Positions 22,401-34,166 of a stretch of DNA of 64,000 nt are shown here, in pieces (position 1 is the first letter of the stretch; every line of letters starts with the position of its first letter). The stretch covers positions 30,243,571-30,307,570 of the forward strand of contig NC_133930.1 of assembly GCF_964199755.1 (NCBI RefSeq), in the 5' to 3' direction. A program made the position numbers and the translations under genes. The notes beneath the pieces were generated by a model, which saw only the letters and a program-made list of their open reading frames with translations, was not told where the DNA came from and did not search any database. The DNA is from Larus michahellis. Lineage: Eukaryota; Chordata; Aves; Charadriiformes; Laridae.

Positions 22401-24427
22401 TTAGGTTAATTTTTCTTTTAATTCATAGTGTAAAAAATTCCAAATGGGTATGCCATTCTTTACTACAGCCTATGCAGAGCAGTTTGTGAGGCAACAAGCT
22501 ACATGATGCTGTCCTTTCAAAGAGGAGTTTATACTCTGTGTTATATTAGTCATTGTAGGAATTGGTATAGTTAAGGAAAAATTCAGAGATAAATAATTCT
22601 GCAACTCTACAGTTCACTAAACTATTCTGCAGAGCAATGCACAGCCTTATTTACAGTCACTGAGTCTGTTTGATGAAGGACTTCCCATCACAAGCTTAGC
22701 ACAGAGCGTACACAGAAAGAGCCTGGATGGACAGGGACAGTGGGAGCCTTCTTAGTGCCCTAAGCAATGTCTGATGGTGCAGGAAGCGTCTGGATTCACA
22801 AAGCTCCTTGTGATTGATGTACCATTTAAAGCTTCCCCTTCCGTGGGTCATAAAAGAAATAGGATATTTGTACAGTAAGATAATTTTCTTCTGATAAGTT
22901 GACCCACTTTTTTTTAATAGGGATGGAGGAACGTTATTCACTACCTTTAGATCTGCTTAAGATAGCTTAATATCTTGTACATCCCTCGGGTCTGGTGCTA
23001 GTCCAGCTGCAGAAAAGCTGTTTTCTTTGGCATGCCATAAAAGAGCTTTGGCCTTTTCTTTCTGCTTTTTACGGGAATAACTTTTCTTTGTTTTTCGATT
23101 AGAGTGAGAATTGACTGGACTATTCTTCCAAGTACATCTTCAGTTATCATTTCAATGCAGTGCTTAGTTTATTCACCAGGGGTCATCAAAGGTCTGGATT
23201 TTCTTTGTCTACTGAGGTGAACTGAATGATGACATTTCACAGCTTTCTTCAGGACTAAGAAATGTTCGTGTTCCTCTTACAGCCCTACTGCACAGTCTGC
23301 GATAACTATACAATGCACTCTGAAGACTATTCGGATATTACATATATACATATATACAAATATTTAAGACCACAGCGGTTATTTGACAGTCTGAGCACTT
23401 AGTCTGAGAGTCACTTTTTTACACAGTATTGTTATTCTGTTAGTGAGTTTGAATTTCCCTTGTACGATATTTAAATAAAATTATTAGCAAACACAGGAGC
23501 AATAACAGCTGTTTGTTCCTTGCAGATATTTGTAAAAGCAAATACAGGATAAAATGGAAAAACTTGCATTAAGTACAAATCTGGTTTCCCTCTCAATTCT
23601 GGACTGTTTAAACAGCAGAGAAATCAGACTTTTCAGACCTGCCTGTGTTATAGCCTCTAACAAAGGCAGCAACAATGAAGAAATCTTCCTAATGAAGCAC
23701 TTCTAGTAACTATTTTTTAAGCATTGGGTAAACTGCATACTGTTGGGAACAAAAGATGCAGTACAACATAACTCATGTTATCTACGGGCTTGTGTCACTA
23801 AAACACTATAAGTGCTTATTGTCCCGGACAAAAATTGTTGATGCTGAAATATCCGGTCAAGTGTGCTCCCCATCAGCTTCAAAGACTTTTGGACATGATT
23901 AAAAAGTTTACTTCACTTTGCCAGGCACTTCAGGATTTATATGAGTCAGTGAGAGGTAAGTTTCTGTTTCATGCTTGCATTATCGTGTATCTTGAAAGAG
24001 ATGCACTCATATTAAAACTCATCCTGTAAGGAGAATTTTTCTCTCCTTTGTAGATTTTTGATTTCCAGAGACAAACTGGGTTCATTCTTTATCCTGTTAG
24101 TGGGTCACTGGAGCACTGATACGTTTTCTCTTCTTTACCCTATTTTAAGTGCATCTGCAAGGACTTTTACCATTGGTATTTACGTTACATTTGTTTGAAA
24201 TTGACCGGTGTTCAAAAATATTCAGGGGAGACTTGACTGCTAGAAACATTTACAGATAGCTAAGCCAGAAAAGTAAAACTTAGTGTTGCCATTACATCCA
24301 GCAAGATGCCTCAAGAAAGAGACATCTAAGACAGCTACATCATTGGCTGAGAGGGAATTCTTACAATCATCTTTTTTGCACTTTTGTGCTCTTATTTGTA
24401 ACACATTCATGGCAATTACTTATTCAC

Positions 24428-24510
24428 ACATAAATAAATAAATATAAATTAATATTATATAAATTAATAAATTACATATAAATGGATATAAATTAATTAC
24501 ATAGAAATGT
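24428..24510. repeat. AT-rich degenerate (TAAA/TTAA) repeat
   Basis: Begins as a (TAAA)n run and continues as a degenerate alternation of ATAAATTAAT-like units. Simple-sequence DNA just upstream of the large CR1. Confidence 0.8.
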
Positions 24511-24693
24511 TTGCCACCACTTTAGGTTTCTATCCTTATCTAGCTATATGTTTTTTTGTCTACATATATCACTAAAATCTTCAAATCCTTTTATGACAAG
24601 AAGCTTGATAGGAAAAAAAAAATTTAAAGAGTAAGATAGTTGGCCTATGTCCTGTGTCCAAATTTCTTCCATAAAGAAAAAAAAGATGTGTCA

Positions 24694-25190
24694 TTGCCCT
24701 AGGAGACTCCCTTCTGATGGGAACAGAAGGCCCAATATGCAGACCGGACAAACTTCTTAGGGAAGTCTGCTGCCTCTCTGACGTGTGGGTTAAAGATGTA
24801 AAGAGAGAACTTCCCACCCTGGTACAGTCCTCAGATTATTATCCATTATTGATTTTTCAGGTAGGCAGTGATGAAGTTGCAACTAGAAGTCTGAGGGCAA
24901 CCAAGAGAGACATCAGGGCCTTGGGACGACTGGTTAAAGGATCAGGAGCACACATAGTATTCTTCTCTGTCCTTCTAGTTGCAGGGAATGATAAGGGAAG
25001 AAACAGGAAGATCCAACAGATCAATACCTGGCTCTGAGCCTGGTGTCACTGGCAGAATTTTGGTTTTTCTGATCATGGGTCAGGCTGCGTGACACCAGGC
25101 CTGCTGGTGACAGAGACGGTACACCTGTCTCAAAGGGGGAAAAGGATGTTTTCATGAGTGTTAACAGGGTTCATTGAAAGTGCTTTAAAC
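24694..25190 (+). pseudogene. CR1 ORF1 remnant, SGNH/GDSL esterase-like domain
   Basis: The frame reads ALGDSLLMGTEGPICRPD at its start, giving the GDS(L) block with the candidate nucleophile serine, then YYPLLIFQVGSDEV and ALGRLVKGSGAHIVF. After a stop at about 25037, another frame continues with recognisable HLSQRGKRMF, which holds the candidate catalytic histidine. CR1 ORF1 proteins are known to carry such an esterase-like domain after their zinc-finger part, and the zinc-finger part is missing here. The stop codon and frame change before the histidine block show that it is no longer functional. It lies directly upstream of the ORF2 remnant, in normal CR1 order. Confidence 0.85.
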
Positions 25191-25356
25191 TAGATTTGAA
25201 GGGAGGAAGGATAAAACCAGCCTCGCTAAAGATAAGCCTGGGGGTGGTATGCCCATGTTTAAGGGACAATGTGCTAGCAAGGTTCTCCGTTTTGCCATCT
25301 CAGTGGAGGTGGGGGATGGAGATCCATGCAGCAGCAAAGACTGAGGGCTTGTTGAT

Positions 25357-28175
25357 GTGTTAGAAACCATGGAAGCACCTGAGAACAGTCATGTAGGAAT
25401 TAGGGTTTCTCCCTCCAAAAATGTAGTGGGACCAATAGCCCAAATGAAGTGCATATACATCAATGCATGCAACACGGGCAACAAACATGAGGAGCTGGAA
25501 GTCATTGTGCAGCAAGAAAATTATGATATAGTTGCCTTCACGGAAACATGGTGGGATGACTCGCAAAACTGGAATGCTGCAATGCATGGCTATAAACTCT
25601 TCAGAAGGGATAGACAAGGAGGGAGAGGAGTGGGGTAGCCCTTTATGTTAGGGAGTGTTTTGATTGTCTAAACCTTAATGATGGCAACAATAGGGTTATG
25701 TTTATGGGTAAAAATAAGGGGGGAGACCAGTAAGGCAGATATGGTGGGAGACTGTAATAGACCACACAACCAGGATGAAGAGGCAGATGAAATATTCTAT
25801 AAACAGCTGGGAGAAGTTTCACAATTGCTAGCCCTTGTTCTCATGGGGGACTTCAACTTCCCAGATGTCTGCTTGAAATATAATACAGAAGAGAGGAAAC
25901 AGTCTAGGAGGTTCCTGGAGAGTGGAAGATAACTTCCTGACACAGCTGGTGAGTGAGCCAACTAGGGAAGGCACTTTGCTGGACCTCTGTTTGCAAACAG
26001 AGAAGGACTTGTGGTTGATGTGATGGCTGGAGGCTGTGTTGGGCATAGTGATCACAAAATGACAAGATTTTTTAATTCTCGGAGAAGTAAGGAGGGGAGT
26101 CAGCAGAACTGCTTCTTTGGACTTCTGGAGGGCAGACTTTGGCCTGTTCCCTTTGGAGGCAGTCCTGAATGGCAAAGGGGTCCAGGAAAGCTGGATATTT
26201 TTCAAGAGGGAAATCTTAAAGGTGGAGGGGCAGGCTGTACCCACGTACCAAAAGATGAGCTGACAAGGAAGAAGACCAGCCTGGCTGAACAGAGAGCTTT
26301 GGCTGTAAATCAGGGGAAAAAGGAGAGTTTCTGAGCTTTGGAAGAAGGGGCAGTCAATTCAAGAGGACTACAAGAATGTCAGGAGGTTATGCAGGGAGAA
26401 AATTAGAAGGGCCAAAGCCCTACTATAAGTTCATCTGTCTGATGCTGTAAAAAGAAAAAAAAAGAAAAGTTTCTATAAATACATTAGCAACAAAAGGAGG
26501 GCTAAGGAGAATCTCTGTCTTCCATTGGATGCAGGGGGAAACATAGTGACAGAGGATGAGGAAAAGGCTGAGGTACTTAATGCCTTTTTTGCCTGTCTTT
26601 AATAGTAAGACCAGTTGTTCTCAGGGTACCCAGACGCCTGAGCTGGAAGACAGGGACAGGGAGCAGAATGAAGCCCCCATAATCCGAAGAGAAATGGTTA
26701 GCAACCTGCTACACGACTTAAACACACACAAGTCTATGGACCCTGATGGGATCCACCCAAGGGTACTGAGGGAGGGCAAAGTGCTCACCAAGTCACTTTC
26801 CATCATTTTTGAGCTGTCCTGGATAACCGGGGAGGTCCCAGTTGACTGGAGATTAGCAAATGTGATGCCCATCTACAAGAAGGGCTGGAAGGAGGATCGG
26901 TGGAGCTACAAGCCTGTCAGTCTGACGTCGGTGCCAGGGAAGGTTATGGAACAAATCATCTTGAGAGACAATACATGGCATCTACAAAACAAGCAGGCAA
27001 CCAGGACCAGTCAGCATGGCTTTATGAAAGGTAGGTCCTGCTTGACTAACCTGATCTCCTTCTATGACAAGATGACCCGCTAAGTGGGTGAGGGAAAGGC
27101 TGTGGATATTGTCTAACTAGACTTTACTAAAGCCTTTGACACAGTTTCCCACAGCGTTCTCCTGGAGAAACTGGCTGCTCATGGCTTGGATGGGTATATG
27201 CTTCATTGGGTAAAAAACTGGCTGTTTGGCCAGGCCTAAAGAGCGGTGGTGAACGGAGTTAAATCCAGTTGGTGTCCAGTCACAAGTGGTGTCCCCCAGG
27301 GCACGGTGCTGGGGCCGGTTCTCTTTAATATCTTTGTCAATGATCTGGATGAAGGGATCGAATGCAGTAAGTTCGCAGATGACACTAAGCTGGGCGGGCT
27401 TGTTGATCTGCTTGAGGGTAGGTTGGGTCTGCAGAGGGATCTGGACAGGCTGGACCAATGGGCTGAGACCAATGGTAGGAGGTTCAACAAGGCCAAGTGC
27501 CGGGTCCTGCACTTGGGTCACAACAACCCCATGCAGTGCTACAGGCTTGGGGAAGAGTGGCTCGAAAGCAGCCCGGCAGAAAAGGACCTGGGGGTGTTGG
27601 TTGACAGCCGGCTGAATACGAGCCAGCAGTGTGCCCAGGTGGCCAAGAAGGCCAACAGCATCCTAGCCTGTATCAGGAATAGTGTGGTGAGCCGGACTAG
27701 GGAAGTGATCATCCCCCTGTACTTGGCACTGGTGAGGCCCCACCTCGAGTACTGCGTTCAGTTTTGGGCCCCTCGCTACAAGAGGGACATTGAGGTGTTG
27801 GAGCGTGTCCAGAGAAGGGCTACAAAGCTGGTGAGGGGTCTGGAGGACAAACCTTATGAAGAACGACTGAGGGAGCTGGGGTTGTTTAGCCTGGAGAAGA
27901 GGAGGCTGAGGGGAGACCTTATCGCCCTCTACAACTACCTGAAAGGAGGTTGTAGAGAGATGGGGGCTGACCTCTTCTCCCTGGTGACAAGTGATAGGAC
28001 GAGAGGAAATGGGTTCAAGTTATGTCAGGGGAGGTTTAGATTGGATATTAGGAAACATTTTTTCACTGAAAGGGTTATTAAACATTGGAATAGGCTGCCC
28101 AGGGAGGTGGTGGCTTCACCATCCCTGGAGGTGTTTAAAAAAAGGGTAGATGGGGCACTTAGGGACATGGTTTAG
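25357..28175 (+). pseudogene. CR1 ORF2 remnant: endonuclease plus reverse transcriptase
   Basis: ORF2 of CR1 encodes an apurinic-type endonuclease that nicks target DNA and a reverse transcriptase that copies the RNA at the nick. Endonuclease blocks visible are CIYINACNTGNKHEELE, DIVAFTETWWDDS and, after interruptions, LMGDFNFPDVC. From 26556 the reverse transcriptase is readable in a single frame. It shows DPDGIHPRVLRE, YKPVSLTSVPGKVMEQI and HGFMKGRSCLTNLISFYD, then [26 protein letters not shown] and the catalytic box FADD at 27372-27383, then CR1 C-terminal blocks to the stop at 28173-28175. Three in-frame stops (near 27081, 27114 and 27237) interrupt the RT. The endonuclease has frameshifts and stops. 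The catalytic residues survive in the fragments, but the protein cannot be made whole. Confidence 0.92.
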
Positions 28176-28269
28176 AAGTGGCTTTTGTCAGGGTAGGTTA
28201 AAGGTTGGACTCGATGATCTTAAAGGTCCCTTCCAACCTCAGCAATTCTATGATTCTATGATTCTATAA

Positions 28270-28900
28270 AGGCAGCAATTAGATATCTGAAGACCCTGAT
28301 GCCAAGAGGCCTTGGCATCTCAGGTATGAAAATTTACTGTTTATAAATTTAATTTTTTGCAACTTTGAGGTGCGAAAGTTGTGGATAGGGAGAAGGCCAC
28401 GAGCCATTGGTATATCTGCACTCCGCTCACATCTTAGCCTGCCTCATTTTATACCCGAAGAACTTCTACAGACAGTTATATGTGCATGCCAGGCTGCAGA
28501 ATCAGGCTTACCAAGTTCACTGTAGTGTCAGTCTCCATCAATACCAAAGCTGCGTTGCATCATTTAACAGATACGTCTGTCCAACTTGGGTTATGGTGTC
28601 TGCTTCTTCTGTTAAATCTGTTCATTTTATGCATTAAGAGTCCATAATTTTGGCTTGAAAGATTCTTCTCGAGTTTTAAAGAAAGAGGAAGGGTGAGAAG
28701 ATTTTCAGTGCTGTAAATCTGCATTCTGTGATCTTTTGCACATCCTTTACTTGAAGTGCCGTATAATCCCCCTCATTAAGTGCTATACAGTACCGGAATT
28801 CATTCATCTGACTGCTAATTCCTGACAAATGTGTGACTGCACATTTTCACATGCATCGTATATCCTTACCTTCCTTTCCAGATAACTTTGGATCTAAGGT
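28270..28900. other. Unannotated spacer
   Basis: About 630 bases between the CR1 3' end and the probable LTR. I see no gene, repeat family or RNA structure in it. Confidence 0.5.
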
Positions 28901-29599
28901 TGTAGCGGTGTGCTCTCACCTTTTCCCCATTTTCCCCCTTTTCCCCACCCCCCGGCTCCTGCTCAAGCCATGGCCATTAGCGGCAGTTCTTACTAGTTGC
29001 ACTTGAACTTTGGGGGATGGCTGGCAACACAGCCAAAACTCTGTCTGGAGTGCGGACCTAGATATTTTGTTCCCTTGTGAATATAAGTCAATTATCTTAC
29101 TCTATAAATAGAGGACAGCCCAAGAGCCCATTTGAGCTCTCCTGCATGGCAGCGGGCTGCACGCCAGGATCTCCCCTTGAGTGGTGACGCTCACTTAAGG
29201 TTCTACTCCTCAAGGCTCGGTAAGTGACTAACAGCATGCTAAACTTTGAAATCTAGCTAAGTGATATAAAGGATTGATTGCACATATATAATCCTTTAGA
29301 CATAAACCGTCGACCAAGTCTGAGACTAGGATTGGATCCAGCCGCACCTAGACTCCTCTCTGAGAAGGAGTTTAGAAAGCAAGGGGGTCCTTTCTGAACC
29401 TCATGACTCAACGGGAGGGTCTCCCCGACAGCTTGTCTGACCCTGGCCTCTATGCAGTCAATAATCAAGTGTACCCTGACATCGAATCTCATAAAACACT
29501 GTCGCATTCACTACTAACTTTGTTGAATCATTGTTTTATGTTAAGAAATATTCCACTACTAGTCTCTTACGAGTGAAGTTAATCAGTCCGCCTGTGACA
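28901..29599 (+). mobile_element. Probable solo LTR of an endogenous retrovirus
   Basis: The segment starts TGTAGCGG and ends GTGACA, giving the TG...CA termini of an LTR. It is flanked by AAGGT (28896-28900) and AAGAT (29600-29604), a possible 5-base target duplication with one change. It contains a pyrimidine-rich start, a TATA-like CTATAAATAG at 29102-29111 followed by a GC-richer stretch, and ATAAAA at about 29491 as a possible polyadenylation signal. The length of about 700 bases fits an LTR. No retroviral gene remnants adjoin it, so it would be a solo LTR left by recombination. The assignment rests on structure, not on recognised family sequence. Confidence 0.45.
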
Positions 29600-30900
29600 A
29601 AGATGTTGGTGAACTCTGACAAATCTTGGGTATTCATAATGTGTTTAAAAGTAATTTTCTGGGGCATTTGCTTTCAAAAGCATTTAGGCACCTATCTGCT
29701 TCTTGAGTTGACTTCCAAGGCAGAAATGCATTTAGAATTGAAGATTAGTAAATTATTCATTAAGTTGTAAGTTAAGATAGTCAGTGCAGCTGGTACCCTT
29801 CCCAGCTTGTGCTTTTGTTCCCTCCCAAATGTCCTCTTTGACTGATAGTTTACTGTTAAGGTATGGCAATTGTATTTCTTTGCTTTTAAGCAGTGCCTCA
29901 GTTAGAATCTGCTCATGTTTCCATTAGATTTGTTTTTTTCATAAACAATTTTTAGTTCTGCTGTTTGCAGCACTGCAGGGTCCTTTGTTATTTGCTTACA
30001 AGCTGATGGAGTCTGTGTTTTAAAAAACCGTTAATCAGGAAACTCAAAATGTCTTTCCTAATTTGCTGTTATTATGCCAAGCATTGTTTGTGTTAACTCT
30101 GTGTAAGCAAGTTTTTGATAATAAATCCAATGGAAAAAGTGAGAAGCAAGAGACTGGAAGTTTGATACCAAACGCTACACTGAAGCTCATTGCTTTTACT
30201 TCAAAAGTACTTGCTGTACCTGTATGTAAAACCTTGACATTGTTAATTGGTTTTCCTAGCATGTAATAATATTTCAAATTATTCCAGGGATATGATATTC
30301 AGAAATTTGATAAAGGCTGTCAAATGCTTGCTTCAAACCCAAATGTCTGTGGTGTGAGATTTTTGCTGTTCAGGGCTCTCTGTTATTAATATTGCTAGGG
30401 TGAAGATGCTCAAGGTCAAAAATCTAGCCTGCCATTCACCTCAGCTACTTCTCTTATTCTGCTTTAAAGACTTTTCCTGGCACTATACTTAGGCAAAATG
30501 AGTGGTTTTCCTGTTCTTATTGTCAAAAGCTCTCAGCGCTTTCCTAATCTTGATCTTGAGCTTCACCTTCAACTTTCCAAGATTTTAACTTCCTATTTTT
30601 ATTTTTACTTCCCTGTGACTTGAGACAATACACTTGTTTGTTCTGGATGTTTAAATTCTTTTATAGAAGGATCACAGGGTTTTAGGGTGCTGGGTTTTTT
30701 TCACGTTGGGCATTTTGTATTACTTTAAAACTCTGTTTGTTGCTTTCTTGTTTAAGGTCTTTCCAGATCTCCCTGTTGTGGTAGATAGTGCGTCTTGCCC
30801 ATTAAAAACTTACTAAGCAAGATTTTACAGCTTTACAGCCAAAACTTTATGTAACCTCTTTAACACCCTACGAATACGATTCATTGGTCTCTGATACAAA

Positions 30901-31191
30901 GTTGTGCCTCCAGGAGATGTTCTATTCAGAGAACAAAGAGAAGAGAAAACTAAAGTTGAGAAAAAATTAAAAGAAGTTTCCCCCATTGATACAATGGAGG
31001 AAAAATTCGATATGCTTGAGCTTATGGAGAATGAGATTAAAGATGAACATATTTTAGCTGGAGTCACCAGCCTACAAACAGGAGTCAAGCTGATGAAGTT
31101 GCTCAGTGGGAGGAAGCTGCCTGCCTGCTTGTCTGAAAACTCTCACCCAGTTTTATTTCATGGAAGGGGAAGGAGTAACACAGCACACTGA
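30901..31191 (+). other. Unidentified coding-like frame, possible pseudogene fragment
   Basis: An open frame after a stop at about 30892 reads VVPPGDVLFREQREEKTKVE, then IDTMEEKFDMLELMENEIKD and ILAGVTSLQTGVKLMKLL, ending at 31191. The composition (charged, helical, likely coiled coil) is protein-like and unlike the AT-driven frames nearby. The reading continues upstream past the stop without a clear exon boundary or start, so a processed pseudogene fragment is one explanation and chance is another. I cannot name a family. Confidence 0.25.
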
Positions 31192-31364
31192 GTTATAATT
31201 CACAGAAAAAAACAGGTCTTGGCACCTTTATCAGGGTGCACTAGCCACATTGTTTGCTTGTCCATCCAGACGAAGTTGTACTTGTGTTTTCTGTCACCAC
31301 TGCCTGCTTCCAGTTTACCCAACCAGAAAAGTCCCCACTTTAACATCTGTTTCTGATTGCACTG

Positions 31365-31587
31365 GATCTGCCCTGCCTTCTTTTGAGAGTGTCCTGAAAC
31401 CCAGGGCACTCCTCAAATCCAGTAAAGGTTTTGTTCCATATTTTAATAACACTATATTTTTAGGATACAGAATTGTAATTAATAATTCTGAATACTGATG
31501 CAGCTTGATATTCAAGTTTGACTCGGGGATCCTGACAAAACCTTTCTGCCATGGGTTGTTTATTTCACGGATTGTCCAGGGCAGACC
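31365..31587. repeat. Imperfect inverted repeat
   Basis: Arm one (31365-31434) contains gatctgccctg, aacccagggca and aaaggttttgt. The reverse complement of arm two (31535-31587) contains ggtctgccctg, aacccatggca and aaaggttttgt in the same order. The spacer is about 100 bases. It may be an eroded foldback element or two inverted copies of an old repeat. Confidence 0.45.
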
Positions 31588-34124
31588 TTGAGATGCGGTG
31601 TCTGCCTGCCACTTGATGACTTGGGGTTGACAAGCGAGCCAAACACAGAGTTTCAGTGACAGCAAGTAGGTCCACCCCGGATTCCGCTCTGAAAGAGTTG
31701 TTCAGGGCCACTCTCTGAGGTGCTCTAGGAAGAGCCCATTAGAACAAAGCAGCATGTTTGGAAGGTTGTTTGGGCCTATTGTGGTTATAATGATATTAGA
31801 GCAGAGCTATACCAAGTGAGCTGATGGTTTGTTTTATTTTTAAAGGAAAAATTAGGTATTTTTCACTTATAACAAAATGGTAGAAACACCTCCAGCCTAC
31901 ACAGCTTTAAGGCAGCTTGCATTCCTTCTGAAGCTCTTCACACATTAAACTGTGATCTGTACCAGTGCATTTTGGCATCTTAACCATAGAGCAAGCCATA
32001 AAATCATACCAGAAAAACACTTTGAAAAAACTATCAATAATTAAGTCTTACATGAAAAGATAAAGTTTTATTGTTTTCTCATTTTTTTCTTCTTTGTGTA
32101 AAGTCAGCTATGACCCAAAAATGCCAGTATGTGGATTAGTAAATAGCTTCTTGAATAACCATTGATATACTGTAATCTTCTGGTATGAGGTAAAAGATTC
32201 TACAATTCAAAGACGGGAGAGAATTTTTATTTCACATTTAGATGTATTCCAGTACTAAATTATTCAGGGATTTTAAATCTCAGCATTAATAATTTCTAGT
32301 TTGTTTTGGGCTTTTTCGTCTTTGTGATGTTTCCTCAAAAGTGGGGGAATTTGTTGCTTTTTAAATCTCTTTCTTTGCTTTCCCAAGTAATTTTTTTGTC
32401 CCCTTCTCACAAGGAAATTGAGCAGTCTGATATAATAAGGACAGATCACAAAGCGCAGGTATTAAAAGGTTTAAGAGTAAAGTGAAAGAGCAAAGTATAA
32501 AGGTTTGATCCAAAGATCCATTATTACACAAACTCTCTGTGATTTCAATAGTCTTCTTTTTCTGTTGGAAACTGTAAGTATGGGAGGGAATTAAGATTTG
32601 GGTTTTGCACCAAGAAAAATCGTTTAAGAAAAACAGGGAACTGATGTAATTACATTCAAGTGGTTTAAATGACTAAACATTAAAAAACTGTAAATAGTGT
32701 AGGAAACAGAGTAGAAAGCAACTATCATTAGGGAAATTCCATTGCTATTAAACTAGACCAAGTCTAGGGAAGGATTTAGTGTTGGGGCTTAGTCAGCATG
32801 AGTTATGCTCACAGACCAATGGTAGTAAGTACCTCAGAAATTCCTTTGAGGCTTTTGCCAGTGAAAAATAAAAATCTTTTGTTGCAACTTGAATGATGTC
32901 CTCCATGGCTGAGAAAAATATATTGTGTGCTTGGTCAACATTTGCAAAAATGCGCTTATGAATAGTTGCAACTGTTCAAAAACTAAAACAGATACGAAAA
33001 ATAATAGGCTTTATTGTTTTGAGATAACAGGATAAAATAAAAATCCAGCATTTCTTGGAAGTTTTGGAATGGGGTCAGAATGTATAATGAAAGAACTGTG
33101 AAATCTGGACCCAGTTTTACTACAGCTGATCATGACTCAAAACAGCCAGAAATTTCAGGAAAAAATTATAATTTTCCAATCACTTGTCATATTAGAGATT
33201 TTTATCTTTGCATTCTCTTCCAATTGCAGCCATTCTACAAATACATACAGCCAGTTTGCACTGCTTTACAGTACAAACTGTACAAGAATATGCCTGGAAT
33301 TAAATCTAAACAGCTCTTAGAAAAAATAATTGTGTTAAATCCTGCTCCAAGATGCATGATTCGAATATTCATCAGCATCTACAGCTCTTTCTAAATCTCT
33401 TACAGAGATTTTGGCACAACGAGGACTCATTAGATTTGACATTTGCATTTTCAAATCCTTTTAGTTTGCAGTTAATGAATAATAGACAAAGATGAAAGAT
33501 GCCCAGTGAAAATAGTTTCTCTCAGCATTTCCAAGAGAATTACTTAGACATAGCATTATTATCATACTGGGATCACAAAAATGGGATTAATGGTCAGATA
33601 TGAAGTATATGAGTCATGAAGCTTTCTTCTGATGCTTGCTTCACTGGCTGTTTTCCGTTGGTGTTATATATGAAAAGACATAGAAGGTAAGGGATCTCTA
33701 TCTAAGGATCTAATGAAAAAAAAGGACCAGTAAGAGAGGCCTTGGTCTCTGAGATTAAATTACTACAGTTTTGCTATGTGCTCTCTTTCTCAGCTGAATT
33801 TAGGAACAAATAATCACGTCAGTCCAGACTTCACTGCAGTTTCACTGTGGAAATGAGCCCATTTTGTCCTCACTTCATCTCACTTTTTAAGACTGCTAAG
33901 CAATAAATTTCTCACTTCGTTCACTTTTAGGTCACCTTACACTGCCGTGTGTTCCTGTGGCAGGTTTTCTTTTGGAAAGCAAAGAACATGACATTGGTGA
34001 CAAATTTCTATGCATCTGCTTGCAGATAGTTTGGAGTTTCTTTTTATCCTCTCTATCTTGCTATCCGTAACATCATAGAGAACATTCTTAGAGCAAAGTA
34101 CAACTGCTACCTGACATCCTAAAG

Positions 34125-34166
34125 ACTGGTGGTCTATTCATCTAAACTGGTGGTTTATTCATCTAA
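34125..34166. repeat. 21-bp tandem duplication
   Basis: Two adjacent copies of actggtggtctattcatcta plus one base, with a single C/T difference. Recent local duplication. Confidence 0.95.

Larger units (their letters stand above)
18577..24687. other. Gene-poor intergenic block of about 6 kb
   Basis: AT-rich DNA with no recognised gene. It holds a T/G-rich low-complexity tract (19390-19485), an AT-rich tract (24428-24510) and one exon-like short frame ending at a GTAAGT near 23957 that I could not assign. Confidence 0.5.
24688..28269 (+). mobile_element. Nearly complete CR1 LINE, about 3.6 kb
   Basis: This is the longest transposon in the window. In order it carries the C-terminal part of ORF1 (SGNH/GDSL esterase-like domain), an AP-type endonuclease, reverse transcriptase, and a short 3'UTR ending in three ATTCTATG-type repeats at about 28246-28269. 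The element is 5'-truncated within ORF1. Full-length avian CR1 is about 4.5 kb, so roughly the first 0.9 kb is absent. Frameshifts interrupt the endonuclease, while the reverse transcriptase stays in one frame with three stops. No clear target-site duplication was visible, as is usual for CR1. Confidence 0.95.

Noticed and set aside
31315..31665. 116-codon minus-strand frame
   Set aside because: No recognisable domain; it lies over the imperfect inverted repeat and looks like repeat-derived or chance sequence.
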